DNA of 64,000 nt from Mesorhizobium muleiense (GTDB lineage: Bacteria > Pseudomonadota > Alphaproteobacteria > Rhizobiales > Rhizobiaceae): assembly GCF_900099905.1 (NCBI RefSeq), contig NZ_FNEE01000001.1, positions 421,091 through 485,090 on the forward strand, given 5' to 3'. The first letter of the stretch is position 1. The number at the start of each line of letters is the position of its first letter. The translations under genes were made by a program, and so were the position numbers. Shown here one piece after another: positions 55,268-64,000 of the stretch. The notes under the pieces were generated by a model. It was not told where the DNA came from. It saw only the letters and a list, made by a program, of their open reading frames with translations, and did no database searches.

Positions 55268-56731
55268 TCAATAGGGGCTCGCGACGTCGCCGGTCTCGAC
55301 ATAGACCGACTTCAACTGCGAATAGAGTGCCAACGCGGCAAGTGAGTTTTCTCGCCCGATTCCCGACTGCTTGAAGCCGCCGAAGGGAATTTCGACGGGC
55401 GTCAGGTTGTAGGCGTTGATCCAGCAGGTGCCGGCCTGCAGCTCGGCGATGACGCGGTGGGCGCGCGGCAGGTCGCGCGTGAACACGCCGGCGGCAAGGC
55501 CAAATTCGGTATCATTGGCGCGGTCGATCACCTCGTCCTCACCGTCGAATTTCAGCACGCTCATGACAGGCCCGAAAATCTCCTCGCGCGCGATGCGCAT
55601 GGTGTCGGTGACGCCGGTGAAGACCGTCGGCTCGACGAAGAAGCCACCCTGGAAACCTTGCAGCGAAGGTACATTGCCGCCGCAGGCGAGCACAGCGCCA
55701 TCCTGCTTGCCGGCCTCGATATAGCCGATGACCTTTTCATGCTGCGCCTTGGAGACCAGCGGTCCCATCTGCGTTTCCTGGTCGAGCGGATCGCCGATAC
55801 GGATTTTCTTGGTCCGTTCGACCAGTCGTTCGACGAAACGGTCGTGGATGCCCTTCTGCACGAAGACCCGCGTGCCGTTGGAGCAGATCTGGCCGGTCGA
55901 ATAGAAATTGCCGAGCATGGCGCCGCCGATGGCATTTTCGAGATCGGCATCGTCGAAGATGATCAGCGGCGACTTGCCGCCAAGCTCCATGGTGGCATGC
56001 TTCATCTTCGAGCCGGCGAGCGACAGCACCTTGCGGCCGGTCGGCACCGAGCCGGTCACCGAGACCTTGGCGACGACATCGTGCCCGACGAGGCCGGCGC
56101 CGACATCGCCATAGCCCTGCACGACGTTGAACAGCCCGTCGGGCAGGCCGGCCTCGGTGTAGATTTCGGCGAGCGCCAGCGCCGACAGCGGCGTGTTCTC
56201 CGACGGCTTGAACACCATGGCGTTGCCCATGGCGAGTGCCGGCGCCGATTTCCAGCCGGCGATCTGGATCGGGTAGTTCCAGGCGCCGATGCCGACGCAG
56301 ACGCCCAGCGCCTCGCGCCTTGTGTAGGCAAAGGCGCCGCCGAGATCGACGGACTCGCCATTATAGGCAGCGACCGCGCCGCCGAAATATTCGAGGCAGT
56401 CGGCTGCCGATGACGCGTCCGCCACCAGCGTCTCCTGGATCGCCTTGCCGGTATCCAGCGTCTCGATGCGTGCCAGGTCGGCGTTGCGCACGCGCAATAT
56501 GTCGGCGGCGCGGCGCAGGATGCGCCCGCGCTCGACCGGCTTCAGCCGCGCCCAGGCCGGTTGTGCTGCACGCGCTGCTTCGATCGCCAGTTCAAGCACG
56601 TTCGGCGTCGCCGAACGCAGCATCGCGATGGTCTCGCCGGTTGCTGGATAGATGACCGGCAGCGGCGCACCTTGCTCATCGTCGATGTAGCGTCCGTTGA
56701 CATAGTGCGATGCCTTTGGCTGGGCGCGCAT
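55268..56731 (-). CDS. betB: Betaine aldehyde dehydrogenase
   Basis: A 487-residue NAD(P)-dependent aldehyde dehydrogenase oxidising betaine aldehyde to glycine betaine. The NAD region has [20 protein letters not shown], the catalytic Glu is in [12 protein letters not shown] and the catalytic Cys in [13 protein letters not shown]. The end [17 protein letters not shown] is typical of BetB. The ATG at 56731 is preceded by GGAGAAGG and begins [15 protein letters not shown]. It is the last gene of the bet cluster, separated from betA by a palindromic repeat of about 100 bases. Confidence 0.93.
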   Translation of the reverse strand: MRAQPKASHYVNGRYIDDEQGAPLPVIYPATGETIAMLRSATPNVLELAIEAARAAQPAWARLKPVERGRILRRAADILRVRNADLARIETLDTGKAIQETLVADASSAADCLEYFGGAVAAYNGESVDLGGAFAYTRREALGVCVGIGAWNYPIQIAGWKSAPALAMGNAMVFKPSENTPLSALALAEIYTEAGLPDGLFNVVQGYGDVGAGLVGHDVVAKVSVTGSVPTGRKVLSLAGSKMKHATMELGGKSPLIIFDDADLENAIGGAMLGNFYSTGQICSNGTRVFVQKGIHDRFVERLVERTKKIRIGDPLDQETQMGPLVSKAQHEKVIGYIEAGKQDGAVLACGGNVPSLQGFQGGFFVEPTVFTGVTDTMRIAREEIFGPVMSVLKFDGEDEVIDRANDTEFGLAAGVFTRDLPRAHRVIAELQAGTCWINAYNLTPVEIPFGGFKQSGIGRENSLAALALYSQLKSVYVETGDVASPY

Positions 56732-56795
56732 GGGACCTTCTCCAAACTGTCTTTCGATGGGACCGGCGGGCGGGCACCGCCGGATCATGGCTTAT

Positions 56796-56899
56796 CGCAT
56801 CGGCTCGAAAATCGGAATCGATTTTCGGAAAGCACGATGCGAGGACTAAAAAAGCGATAGAGTGCTTGTGCGTCCGAATGGACGCACGTCGCTCTATCG
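56796..56899 (-). repeat. Rhizobial two-hairpin intergenic repeat (RIME-like), copy A
   Basis: The first arm is CGCATCG...CGATGCG enclosing CGAAAATCGG and CGATTTTCGG. The second is GTGCGTCC and GGACGCAC flanked by CGATAGAG/CTCTATCG. Aligned with the reverse complement of 62075-62176 it shows the same two-palindrome design and near-identical first arm. It fills the betA-betB gap and reaches the last codons of betA. Confidence 0.7.
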
Positions 56900-58558
56900 A
56901 TCCGACACCTGCCAGCGCGGATTGATCCATGGTTCCTGGTTGGACGGCGCCAGCGGCGAGCGGCCGAGAATGTGGTCGGCGGCCTTTTCGCCGGTCATGA
57001 TCGACGGCGCGTTCAGATTGCCGTTGGTGACGCGCGGGAAGATCGAAGAATCGGCGATCCGCAGCCCTTCGACGCCGATGACATGGCATTCCGGATCGAC
57101 GACGCTCATCCGATCATCCTTGCGGCCCATCTTGCAAGTGCCGCAGGGGTGGTAGGCGCTTTCGGCGTGATCGCGGATGAAGGCATCGAGATCGTCGTCC
57201 GACTGCACGTGCGAGCCCGGCGAGATCTCCTTGCCGCGATAGGGGTCGAAGGCCGACTGGCCGAAGATCTCGCGCGTCAGCCGGATGCAATGGCGGAACT
57301 CGATCCAGTCGTCCGGATGCGACATGTAGTTGAAGCGGATCACCGGCTTCGATCCGGGATCGGGCGAGCGCAGCGTGACCGAACCGCGCGACTTCGATCG
57401 CATCGGCCCGACATGCGCCTGGAAACCGTGCGCTTTCGCGGCCGCCTTGCCGTCATAGCGGACCGCCGCCGGGATGAAATGATACTGGATGTCGGGATAG
57501 TCGACGCCGGCGCGCGAGCGCACGAAGGCGGCCGCCTCGAAATGGTTGGTTGCGCCGAGGCCCGATTTGAAGAACAGCCATTGCGCGCCGATCAGCGCCT
57601 TGGAGAACGGGTTCAGCACCGAATTCAGCGTGATCGGCTGCGTCGATTCCTGCTGGATGTAGAGTTCCATATGGTCCTGCAGGTTGCGGCCGACGCCGGG
57701 CCGGTCGGCGATCACCGGAATGCCGTATTCCCTCAGATGTTGGGCCGGGCCGATGCCGGACAGCATCAGGATCTTGGGCGAATTGATCGAGGAGGCGGCA
57801 ACGATCACTTCTCGTCGCGCCTTGATCACCTGAATCCGTCTGCGCACTTCGATCTCAACACCGGTGGCGCGTTGATTCTCGATGATCACCCGTCGGGCGA
57901 AGCCCTTGACCAGGCTTACATTTTTCCGCCTCAGCGCCGGCCTGAGATAGGCACTCGCCGCCGACCAGCGGCGGCCGCCGCGAATGGTCTGCTCCATCGG
58001 CCCAAAGCCTTCCTGCTTCGCGCCGTTGTAGTCGTCGGTCAGCTCGAAGCCGGCCTGACGGCCTGCCTCGACGAAGGCGCCGTAGAGTGGATTCGTCCTT
58101 GAGCCGCGCTGCACGGTCAGCGGGCCGCCGTGGCCGCGCCAGCCATTCTCGCCGCCGTTTGCGTCCTCCATGCGCTTGAAGTAGGGGAGCACGTCGGCAA
58201 ACCCCCAGCCAGCCGCGCCCTGTTCTGCCCAATGGTCGAAATCGCGGGCGTGACCGCGTACATAGACCATGCCGTTGATCGAGGACGAGCCGCCGATGAC
58301 CTTGCCGCGCGGCGTCGCCAGCACACGGCCGCCGAGATGCGGCTCCGGCTCGCTGGCAAAACCCCAGTCGTAGAGGCTCATATTGAGCGGGATCGACAGC
58401 GCCGACGGCATCTGGATCAGCGGCCCGATGTCGCTGCCGCCAAATTCGATGACGATCACCGAATATTTGCCATCCTCCGACAGCCGGTAGGCCATGGCCG
58501 AGCCGGCCGAGCCGGCGCCGATGATGACGAAATCCGCCTCAAGACCGTCTGTCATCAT
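56894..58558 (-). CDS. betA: Choline dehydrogenase
   Basis: A 554-residue GMC-family FAD enzyme oxidising choline to betaine aldehyde. The FAD motif is [23 protein letters not shown] signatures are [20 protein letters not shown] and [20 protein letters not shown]. The C-terminus has [12 protein letters not shown] and [20 protein letters not shown], with active-site His and Asn. It starts at an ATG overlapping the betC stop codon (ATGATGA), so it is translationally coupled. The palindromic repeat abuts its stop codon. Confidence 0.95.
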   Translation of the reverse strand: MMTDGLEADFVIIGAGSAGSAMAYRLSEDGKYSVIVIEFGGSDIGPLIQMPSALSIPLNMSLYDWGFASEPEPHLGGRVLATPRGKVIGGSSSINGMVYVRGHARDFDHWAEQGAAGWGFADVLPYFKRMEDANGGENGWRGHGGPLTVQRGSRTNPLYGAFVEAGRQAGFELTDDYNGAKQEGFGPMEQTIRGGRRWSAASAYLRPALRRKNVSLVKGFARRVIIENQRATGVEIEVRRRIQVIKARREVIVAASSINSPKILMLSGIGPAQHLREYGIPVIADRPGVGRNLQDHMELYIQQESTQPITLNSVLNPFSKALIGAQWLFFKSGLGATNHFEAAAFVRSRAGVDYPDIQYHFIPAAVRYDGKAAAKAHGFQAHVGPMRSKSRGSVTLRSPDPGSKPVIRFNYMSHPDDWIEFRHCIRLTREIFGQSAFDPYRGKEISPGSHVQSDDDLDAFIRDHAESAYHPCGTCKMGRKDDRMSVVDPECHVIGVEGLRIADSSIFPRVTNGNLNAPSIMTGEKAADHILGRSPLAPSNQEPWINPRWQVSDR

Positions 58559-60084
58559 TCGCCTCGTGGAAAGCGCTTCTGCTCTTCGAGCAGGTCGAGG
58601 TTCATGTGGTTGCGCATGTAACGTTCCGAGGCCTTCTGCAGCGGCTGGAATTCCCAGGGGTAATGTGTGCCGTTGCGCAGCGCCGGATAGACCACCCAGC
58701 GGCGCGCCTGGCTGGCGCGCACGGCGGCATCGAAGGCAGCCATGTCCCAGCGCGCCTGGACCTTGCCGGTGAAAGAAGCCACCAAAGCCGCGTGCGCCGG
58801 GTCAGCGGCGAGGTTGGTCAATTCCCGCGGATCCGATTCAAGATCAAACAGTTGCGGCGGATCGATCTCGCAATGGATGAATTTGTAGCGGCCCTCGCGG
58901 ATCGCCACCATCGGCGCGTTGGAGCCTTCGGCCGCATATTCCATCAGCACAGGTTCAGCGCGCGTCTTGCCGTCGAGCAGCGGCAGCAGCGACTGGCCGT
59001 CGGTCCATGGCGCAATCGCGCTCATGTCGATGCCGGCGAGGTCGCAAAGCGTCGGCACGACGTCGAGATTGGAAACCGGCGCGTCGATCAGGATGGCCGA
59101 AATATCTTTTCCGGCGATCATCAGCGGCACCCGCGCCGAGCCCTCGAAGAAGCACATCTTGAACCACAGGCCGCGCTCGCCGAGCATGTCGCCGTGATCG
59201 GAGCAGAACAGGATGATCGTGTCGTCGAGCATTCGCGTGCGCTCGAGCACCGACAGCAGTTCGCCGACCTTGTCGTCGAGATAGGAGATGCTGGCGAAAT
59301 AGCCGCGCCGCGCGCGGCGGATCTGCTCGCCGGTGATGTCGAAACTGTCATAGTCGCTGGCGCGGTAAAGCCGCTGCGAATGCGGATCCTGTTCGTCATA
59401 GGGGATGAAGCCGACTTCCGGCTCGAGCGCCGGGCAATCCTCGTAGAGATCCCAGTAGCGCCGGCGCGCGACATAGGGGTCGTGCGGATGGGTGAAGGAG
59501 ACGGTCAGGCACCACGGCCGGCGCGCGGCATCGTCCGAGACGCGGGCGAAATCATAAAGCTTCTGCACCGCGTGAAAAGCGACTTCGTCGTCATATTCCA
59601 TCTGGTTGGTGATCTCGGCGACACCGGCGCCGGCCACCGAACCGAGATTGTGATACCACCAGTCGATCCGCTCGCCGGGCTTGCGATAATCCGGCGTCCA
59701 ACCGAAATCGGCCGGATAAATGTCAGTGGTCAGCCGCTCCTCGAAGCCATGCAACTGATCCGGCCCGACGAAATGCATCTTCCCGGACAGGCAGGTGTGG
59801 TAGCCGGCGGTACGCAGATGATGCGCATAGGTCGGGATCGACGAGGCGAATTCGGCGGCATTGTCATAGACCTCGGTGCGCGACGGCAACTGGCCGCTCA
59901 TGAACGCCGCACGGCCCGGCGCGCAGAGCGGCGAGGCGGTGTAATTGTTCTTGAAGCGCGCCGAACGAGCCGCCAGCGCCTTCAGATGCGGCGCATGCAG
60001 GAAGTCCGCCGGCCCATCCGGGAACAATGTGCCGTTGAGTTGATCGACCATGACGATCAGAAAATTGGGTCGCTTCGACGTCAC
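58555..60084 (-). CDS. betC: Choline-sulfatase
   Basis: A 509-residue type I sulfatase that releases choline from choline-O-sulfate. The formylglycine-forming Cys is C54 in [14 protein letters not shown] (CxPxR motif). Metal ligands are D14 (VDQLNG) and the later [12 protein letters not shown] with D/H pair. The C-terminus [20 protein letters not shown] is distinctive of BetC. It overlaps betI and betA by four bases each. Its presence links this locus to use of choline-O-sulfate as an osmoprotectant source, typical of rhizobia. Confidence 0.95.
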   Translation of the reverse strand: MTSKRPNFLIVMVDQLNGTLFPDGPADFLHAPHLKALAARSARFKNNYTASPLCAPGRAAFMSGQLPSRTEVYDNAAEFASSIPTYAHHLRTAGYHTCLSGKMHFVGPDQLHGFEERLTTDIYPADFGWTPDYRKPGERIDWWYHNLGSVAGAGVAEITNQMEYDDEVAFHAVQKLYDFARVSDDAARRPWCLTVSFTHPHDPYVARRRYWDLYEDCPALEPEVGFIPYDEQDPHSQRLYRASDYDSFDITGEQIRRARRGYFASISYLDDKVGELLSVLERTRMLDDTIILFCSDHGDMLGERGLWFKMCFFEGSARVPLMIAGKDISAILIDAPVSNLDVVPTLCDLAGIDMSAIAPWTDGQSLLPLLDGKTRAEPVLMEYAAEGSNAPMVAIREGRYKFIHCEIDPPQLFDLESDPRELTNLAADPAHAALVASFTGKVQARWDMAAFDAAVRASQARRWVVYPALRNGTHYPWEFQPLQKASERYMRNHMNLDLLEEQKRFPRGE

Positions 60085-60671
60085 TGCGCGCTCCGCTGGC
60101 CGAGTTTCGTTTCGAGATAGTCCTCGATCAGCGCGATCGCGGTCGCGGCATTGGGCACGCCGTCCTTCAGCGCGCGCCTGATGTAGAGCCCGTCGATCAG
60201 CGCCGCTGTCGCCTCGGCGACACGGTCGGCTTCGCTTCTCGGCAGGATGCCAGTCAGCCCGCTCAACAGATTGGAATGCAGGCGTCGCGCATAGACCTTG
60301 AGCAGCCGGCGCAGCGCTGGCGATTTCTGCGCCTCGACATAGAAGGCGAGCCAGGCGGCTATCGTTTCCGGCTGGAACTGGGCGTCGGAGAAATTGACGG
60401 CGACCACCGCCGAAACGCGCTGGCGTGGCGTGCTGGCCGATCGAAGCGCGCGCCGCATGTCGGCGGTCAACTCGGCCAGGATGTGCCGCATCGTCGCCAG
60501 CAAAAGTTCGTCCTTGGCGCCGAAATAGTGATGGGCGAGCGCCGAGGACACCCCGGCGCGCCCGGCGATTTCCGACATCGTCACATCAAGCGAACCGCGC
60601 TCGCCGATCGCCGAGATCGTCGCGTCGATCAGCGCCCTGCGGCGCAGCGGCTCCATTCCGATTTTCGGCAT
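60081..60671 (-). CDS. betI: TetR-family repressor of the bet genes
   Basis: A 196-residue TetR-type regulator beginning [20 protein letters not shown]. Its helix-turn-helix reads [20 protein letters not shown] followed by FGAKDELL, and the start PKxGMxPxRRxxLIxAT is diagnostic of BetI. BetI represses until choline is present. The ATG at 60671 has GGAGCAAAG upstream. It is the first gene of betI-betC-betA-betB, and a palindrome 35-50 bases upstream is the likely operator. Confidence 0.95.
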   Translation of the reverse strand: MPKIGMEPLRRRALIDATISAIGERGSLDVTMSEIAGRAGVSSALAHHYFGAKDELLLATMRHILAELTADMRRALRSASTPRQRVSAVVAVNFSDAQFQPETIAAWLAFYVEAQKSPALRRLLKVYARRLHSNLLSGLTGILPRSEADRVAEATAALIDGLYIRRALKDGVPNAATAIALIEDYLETKLGQRSAQ

Positions 60672-60706
60672 CTTTGCTCCGGTCCGTTGCGGCAAGATTA
60701 TTTTTT

Positions 60707-60720
60707 ATTGACGGATCAAT
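60707..60720. promoter_or_regulatory. Candidate BetI operator
   Basis: ATTGACGGATCAAT is a perfect inverted repeat (ATTGA / TCAAT, four-base spacer) 36 bases before betI, overlapping a TTGATTGATCCG run that could be a -35 region. Position and shape fit autorepression by BetI. Confidence 0.5.
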
Positions 60721-60896
60721 CAACAAAAATCCGACGCGATTGTGTGGCAAATGTCAGCTGCCGTGACCAGATATCAAGATCAAGTCGTTGTGTGGTTCTG
60801 GCCCCTTTACGAAGTCGCTGGGACGGTTCATTCTTGAACAATGTTGATAGCGCGCCGCGACATCGCGTAGCCCGGCCCGCAGGGATGGAGATAACC

Positions 60897-62063
60897 ATGA
60901 CAGCATGCATCGTCGGCTGGGCGCATTCGCGCTTCGGCAAGCTCGAAGGCGAGACGCTGGAGGGCCTGATCACCAAGGTGGCTAGCGGGGCGCTCGATCA
61001 TGCCGGCATCGGTCCGGACGAGGTCGACGAGATCGTGCTCGGCCACTTCAATGCCGGCTTTTCCGCACAGGATTTCACCGCAAGCCTGGTCCTGCAGGCC
61101 GACGACCGGCTGCGCTTCAAGCCGGCGACGCGGGTCGAGAACGCCTGCGCCACCGGCTCGGCGGCGGTCAGGCAAGGCATCCGCGCCATAGACGCCAATG
61201 CGGCGCGTATCGTGCTGGTGGTCGGCGCCGAGCAGATGACGACGACATCAGGTCCGGAAATCGGCAAGAATCTTCTCAAGGCCTCGTATCTGCCCGAGGA
61301 GGGCGACACGCCGGCAGGCTTCGCCGGCGTTTTCGGCCAGATCGCGCAAGCCTATTTCCAACGCTATGGCGACCAGTCGGACGCGCTGGCGATGATTGCC
61401 GCCAAGAACCACAGGAACGGCGTCGACAATCCCTACGCGCAGATGCGCAAGGATTTCGGCTATGAGTTCTGCCGGCACGAGAGCGAGAAGAACCCCTTCG
61501 TCGCCGGTCCCCTGAAGCGTACCGACTGCTCGCTGGTGTCGGACGGCGCCGCCGCGCTGGTGCTTGCCGACACGGCGACGGCATTGAAGATGCGCCGCGC
61601 CGTCGCTTTCCGCGCCAATGAGCACGTGCAGGATTTTCTGCCGATGTCGAAGCGTGACATCCTGGCATTCGAGGGTTGCGAGCAGGCCTGGAATCAGGCG
61701 CTGAACAAGGCTGGCGTGACGCTCGACGATCTGTCCTTCGTCGAGACGCATGACTGCTTCACCATCGCCGAGCTGATCGAATATGAGGCGATGGGCCTGG
61801 CCAAACCGGGCGAGGGCGCAAAACTGGCGCTGGACGGCGAGACGGCGAAGGACGGCCGGTTGCCGGTCAATCCGTCAGGCGGGCTGAAGGCCAAGGGCCA
61901 TCCGATCGGCGCCACCGGCGTCTCGATGCATGTGCTGAGCGCTATGCAGCTCGTCGGCGAGGCCGGCGGCATCCAGGTGCCCGGAGCAAAGCTCGGCGGC
62001 ATCTTCAATATGGGCGGCGCCGCGGTCGCCAACTATGTTTCCATTCTCGATCGGATCAGATAA
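60897..62063 (+). CDS. Thiolase family protein, SCP2/acetyl-CoA acetyltransferase type
   Basis: A 388-residue thiolase-fold protein. The nucleophilic Cys is in RVENACATGSAAVRQG, a catalytic His in SFVETHDCFTIAELIEYEAM and the second His in NPSGGLKAKGHPIGATGVSM. This sequence style matches the sterol carrier protein x-type and other thiolases that act on branched or unusual acyl-CoA substrates, more than biosynthetic PhaA. The ATG at 60897 follows GGAG. It is divergent from the bet operon. The substrate is not known. Confidence 0.9.
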   Translation: MTACIVGWAHSRFGKLEGETLEGLITKVASGALDHAGIGPDEVDEIVLGHFNAGFSAQDFTASLVLQADDRLRFKPATRVENACATGSAAVRQGIRAIDANAARIVLVVGAEQMTTTSGPEIGKNLLKASYLPEEGDTPAGFAGVFGQIAQAYFQRYGDQSDALAMIAAKNHRNGVDNPYAQMRKDFGYEFCRHESEKNPFVAGPLKRTDCSLVSDGAAALVLADTATALKMRRAVAFRANEHVQDFLPMSKRDILAFEGCEQAWNQALNKAGVTLDDLSFVETHDCFTIAELIEYEAMGLAKPGEGAKLALDGETAKDGRLPVNPSGGLKAKGHPIGATGVSMHVLSAMQLVGEAGGIQVPGAKLGGIFNMGGAAVANYVSILDRIR

Positions 62064-62074
62064 AAACCGCCCGC

Positions 62075-62176
62075 ATTACAGCGCCGCGCGCCCTTCCGGG
62101 CGCAAAGGACGCTGTAACACTTTGATTTTACGCATGATGCTTTTCGAAAATCGAATCCGATTTTCGAGGTCGTGCG
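62075..62176 (+). repeat. Rhizobial two-hairpin intergenic repeat (RIME-like), copy B
   Basis: TTACAGCG...CGCTGTAA encloses GCGCCC/GGGCGC, followed by CGCATGATGC with CGAAAATCGAATCCGATTTTCG. It is the same family as copy A at 56796-56899 but in opposite orientation. It fills the gap between the thiolase and asparaginase genes. Confidence 0.75.
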
Positions 62177-62190
62177 TTAGCGGGGAATTC

Positions 62191-63195
62191 ATGATAAATC
62201 CGGTTCTGGTCGAAGTTTTGCGCGGCGCCGTGGTCGAGAGCGCGCATCGTGGCGCCATTGCGGTCTTCGATGCCGATGGCAAGCCGGTCTGGGAAATCGG
62301 CGATACGGCTCGCCCGGTGTTCCCGCGCTCGGCGGTCAAGGCGATCCAGGCGCTGCCGCTGGTCGAAAGCGGCGCCGCCGATGCGTACGGTTTCGGCGAC
62401 CGCGAACTGGCGCTGGCCTGCGCTTCGCATTCGGGCGAGCCGGCGCATGTCGAACTGGCGCGGGCGATGCTGGCCAAGGCCGGGCTGGACGTAGCGGCGC
62501 TGGAATGCGGCGCGCATTGGCCGTCCAGCCATGATGCGACCGTTGCGCTGGCCAGCAACGGCAATTTGCCAAATGCACTGCACAACAATTGTTCCGGCAA
62601 GCATGCGGGCTTCCTCTGCACCTGCGTCCACGCCGGCGTCGCTCATCGCGGCTACGTCAAATCAGGCCATGCCTCGCAGGAGATGGTGCGCGATGCGATG
62701 CAAGCGGTGACCGGTGCTGCCCATGATGTCGATCATTGCGGCACTGACGGCTGCTCGATCCCGACCTATGCCGTGCCGCTGCGCAGCTTCGCCCTCGGCT
62801 TTGCCCGCATGGCGACCGGTGTCGGCTTTGAACCCCTGCGCGCCAAAGCCGCAAAGCGGCTGCTTTCCGCCTGCATGGCCGAGCCATTTCTGGTCGCCGG
62901 CACGGGCAGGGCCGATGTTGCACTGATGCAGGCCGCGTCAGGCCGGATTTTTGTGAAGGTTGGGGCCGAAGGCGTCTATTGTGCGGCACTTCCCGAGCTT
63001 GGCCTTGGCATTGCACTGAAATGCGATGATGGCGCCGGCCGCGCCGCTGAAGTCATGGTGGCGGCGTGCATGGCCAAAGTTTTGCACGCCGACAAGGCAC
63101 TGGCGGCGATGCTGATCGAACAGGCACATCCGCCCATAGAAAGCCGGATCGGCGCCAAGGTCGGCTCACTCCGCCCCACTGCTGCGCTGAGCTGA
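62191..63195 (+). CDS. L-asparaginase, rhizobial ReAV/class 3 type (PF06089)
   Basis: A 334-residue asparaginase of the family first studied in Rhizobium etli, unrelated to the E. coli enzymes. Compared with ReAV numbering the active-site set is present one position earlier: S47 and K50 (PRSAVKAIQ), S79 (CASHSGEP), C134 and K137 (NNCSGKHAGF) and C183/C188 (HCGTDGCS). It hydrolyses asparagine to aspartate in the cytoplasm. The ATG at 62191 has GGGGAA upstream and lies directly after a palindromic repeat. Confidence 0.9.
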   Translation: MINPVLVEVLRGAVVESAHRGAIAVFDADGKPVWEIGDTARPVFPRSAVKAIQALPLVESGAADAYGFGDRELALACASHSGEPAHVELARAMLAKAGLDVAALECGAHWPSSHDATVALASNGNLPNALHNNCSGKHAGFLCTCVHAGVAHRGYVKSGHASQEMVRDAMQAVTGAAHDVDHCGTDGCSIPTYAVPLRSFALGFARMATGVGFEPLRAKAAKRLLSACMAEPFLVAGTGRADVALMQAASGRIFVKVGAEGVYCAALPELGLGIALKCDDGAGRAAEVMVAACMAKVLHADKALAAMLIEQAHPPIESRIGAKVGSLRPTAALS

Positions 63196-63363
63196 GAACG
63201 GGCAATCAGCTCAAGTGATTGCGTCCGATGGTCAGATGCGCATAGCTACACAAATTCCCAGCGTCCTGCCGTCGCGCCGCAGGAATCGTGTCACGCCGGA
63301 TCGGCAGATCCGGTTTTCCGGCAATAGCTTGTGGAGTCGCCACGCGAGGCATAAGCTCGACTG

Positions 63364-63837
63364 ATGAGCAGAGCCTTCACGCGCGAAGAAGATAGCGAAA
63401 ACGCCATCGCCGGCATCGGCGAGCGGCCGATCAGCCATCATCGCAATCTGGTGACGCAACGCGGCCTGGCGCTGATCGACGCCGAACTGGCTGCCCTGCG
63501 CGACGATCTGGGCAGAGCGGAAAAGAGGGCCGACCGCGAGCGCATCGCGCTCATCTCGCGCGACCTGCGCTACTGGACCGCGCGGCGTGAAAGCGCCGAG
63601 CTTTCCGTGCCGGAACCGGGCAGCGACCTGGTTCGCTTCGGCATGGGCGTCACGCTGGAAGGCGATGACGGCAGGAAGGTGCACTGGAGGATCGTCGGCG
63701 AGGATGAGGCGGATCCGGCCAAGGGGACGATTTCCCATGTTTCACCGATGGCCTTGGCCTTGTTCGGCAAGAAGGTCGGCGAAATTGCCGTGGTGAACGG
63801 CAGGGAGTGGGAAATCGTCAAGCTCTCCGACAATTAG
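63364..63837 (+). CDS. GreA/GreB-family transcription elongation factor-like protein
   Basis: A 157-residue protein with the Gre layout: an N-terminal helical hairpin (about 27-75, LVTQRGLALIDAELAALRDD) and a C-terminal FKBP-like domain (FGMGVTLEGDDGRKVHWRIV, then GTISHVSPMALALFGKKVGE). The acidic tip residues that act in RNA cleavage are only partly kept, so it may be a Gre homologue with altered activity, as is common in rhizobial paralogues. The ATG at 63364 starts MSRAFTREEDSE. Its stop codon overlaps that of the next, opposite gene. Confidence 0.85.
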   Translation: MSRAFTREEDSENAIAGIGERPISHHRNLVTQRGLALIDAELAALRDDLGRAEKRADRERIALISRDLRYWTARRESAELSVPEPGSDLVRFGMGVTLEGDDGRKVHWRIVGEDEADPAKGTISHVSPMALALFGKKVGEIAVVNGREWEIVKLSDN

Positions 63838-64000
63838 ACATCGATCTTGATGACATGGTCGCGGAAGAACGCCGCAGCACCAGCCTCGTCGATCTCGCCG
63901 GCGGCAACGCCCATGACGAACTCATAGATCGTGCCGTTGTCGGCCGTCAGCACATAGCCGTTGACAATCAGGAACGCGCCGGCGGCGACGATGGCCGCGC
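63834..64000 (-). CDS. Doc/Fic-family toxin, C-terminal part (cut by window end)
   Basis: A partial minus-strand frame entering from the right edge and ending with TAA at 63834. The product AAIVAAGAFLIVNGYVLTAD, then EFVMGVAAGEIDEAGAAAFF and RDHV, matches the C-terminus of Doc-family toxins of toxin-antitoxin systems, directly after the HxFxxGNKRT active site, which would lie outside the window. An antitoxin gene would be expected further right. Confidence 0.7.
   Translation of the reverse strand, partial: AAIVAAGAFLIVNGYVLTADNGTIYEFVMGVAAGEIDEAGAAAFFRDHVIKIDV

Overview
The window looks like a chromosomal segment of a GC-rich alphaproteobacterium of the order Hyphomicrobiales (Rhizobiales), most likely Mesorhizobium or a close relative. 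This is inferred from gene content: duplicated Ku/LigD modules, a betI-betC-betA-betB choline-O-sulfate/betaine cluster, a thiCOSGED operon behind a TPP riboswitch, two dipeptide-type ABC operons under FadR-family regulators, the TIGR02587/TIGR02588 pair, an ReAV-type asparaginase, and rhizobial two-hairpin intergenic repeats. No database search was possible, so the genus is not certain.

Layout. 1-2.8 kb: a shortened thiamine-pyrophosphate enzyme gene cut by the window edge, a gene-poor stretch, a DadA-like FAD oxidoreductase and an IS481-type transposase relic. 2.8-20.7 kb: a stress and genome-maintenance region. It holds two small charged proteins, a phosphoribosyltransferase, Ku1-LigC facing Ku2-LigD, a small lipoprotein, a frameshifted KTSC gene, a decayed AlkB-like gene, a GFA protein, a DUF763 protein with a helix-hairpin-helix, a PPC/DUF296 protein, TIGR02587/88, a HAD phosphatase-ATPase fusion, a frameshifted SDR, a Rieske-FAD reductase and a HAD-IIA phosphatase. 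Sites matching the EcfG (general stress sigma factor) consensus GGAAC-N16/17-CGTT lie before ku1, ku2 and the PPC gene, and weaker ones before two neighbours.

20.8-31.0 kb: a divergent catabolic locus. Two Gfo/Idh oxidoreductases and a DHDPS-family aldolase/dehydratase run left. A FadR regulator, a complete dipeptide-type ABC transporter and a second DHDPS-family enzyme run right. A 20-bp palindrome lies between them. 31.2-36.5 kb: thiC-thiO-thiS-thiG-thiE-thiD on the minus strand, mostly overlapping, behind a TPP riboswitch and a candidate promoter. 36.6-43.6 kb: a second FadR-linked operon (regulator, KdgD-like dehydratase, binding protein, two permeases, fused double ATPase). Then come thioredoxin 2, an APH/P-loop kinase fusion, a universal stress protein and a small conserved protein.

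47.4-53.4 kb is accessory in character: a lipoprotein aminopeptidase, an ISL3-type transposase relic, a frameshifted SRPBCC gene, a very GC-rich class III cyclase, an unrecognised membrane protein and a tiny membrane peptide. It ends at tRNA-Pro(CGG), whose 3' end points into it. 53.7-64 kb is core-like again: phosphohexomutase, the bet cluster with a candidate BetI operator, an SCP2-type thiolase, asparaginase, a GreA/GreB-family factor and a Doc-family toxin cut by the window end. Two related palindromic repeats lie beside betA and before the asparaginase gene.

Four genes (KTSC, AlkB-like, SDR, SRPBCC) carry apparent frameshifts. They may be true pseudogenes or base-call errors in this sequence.
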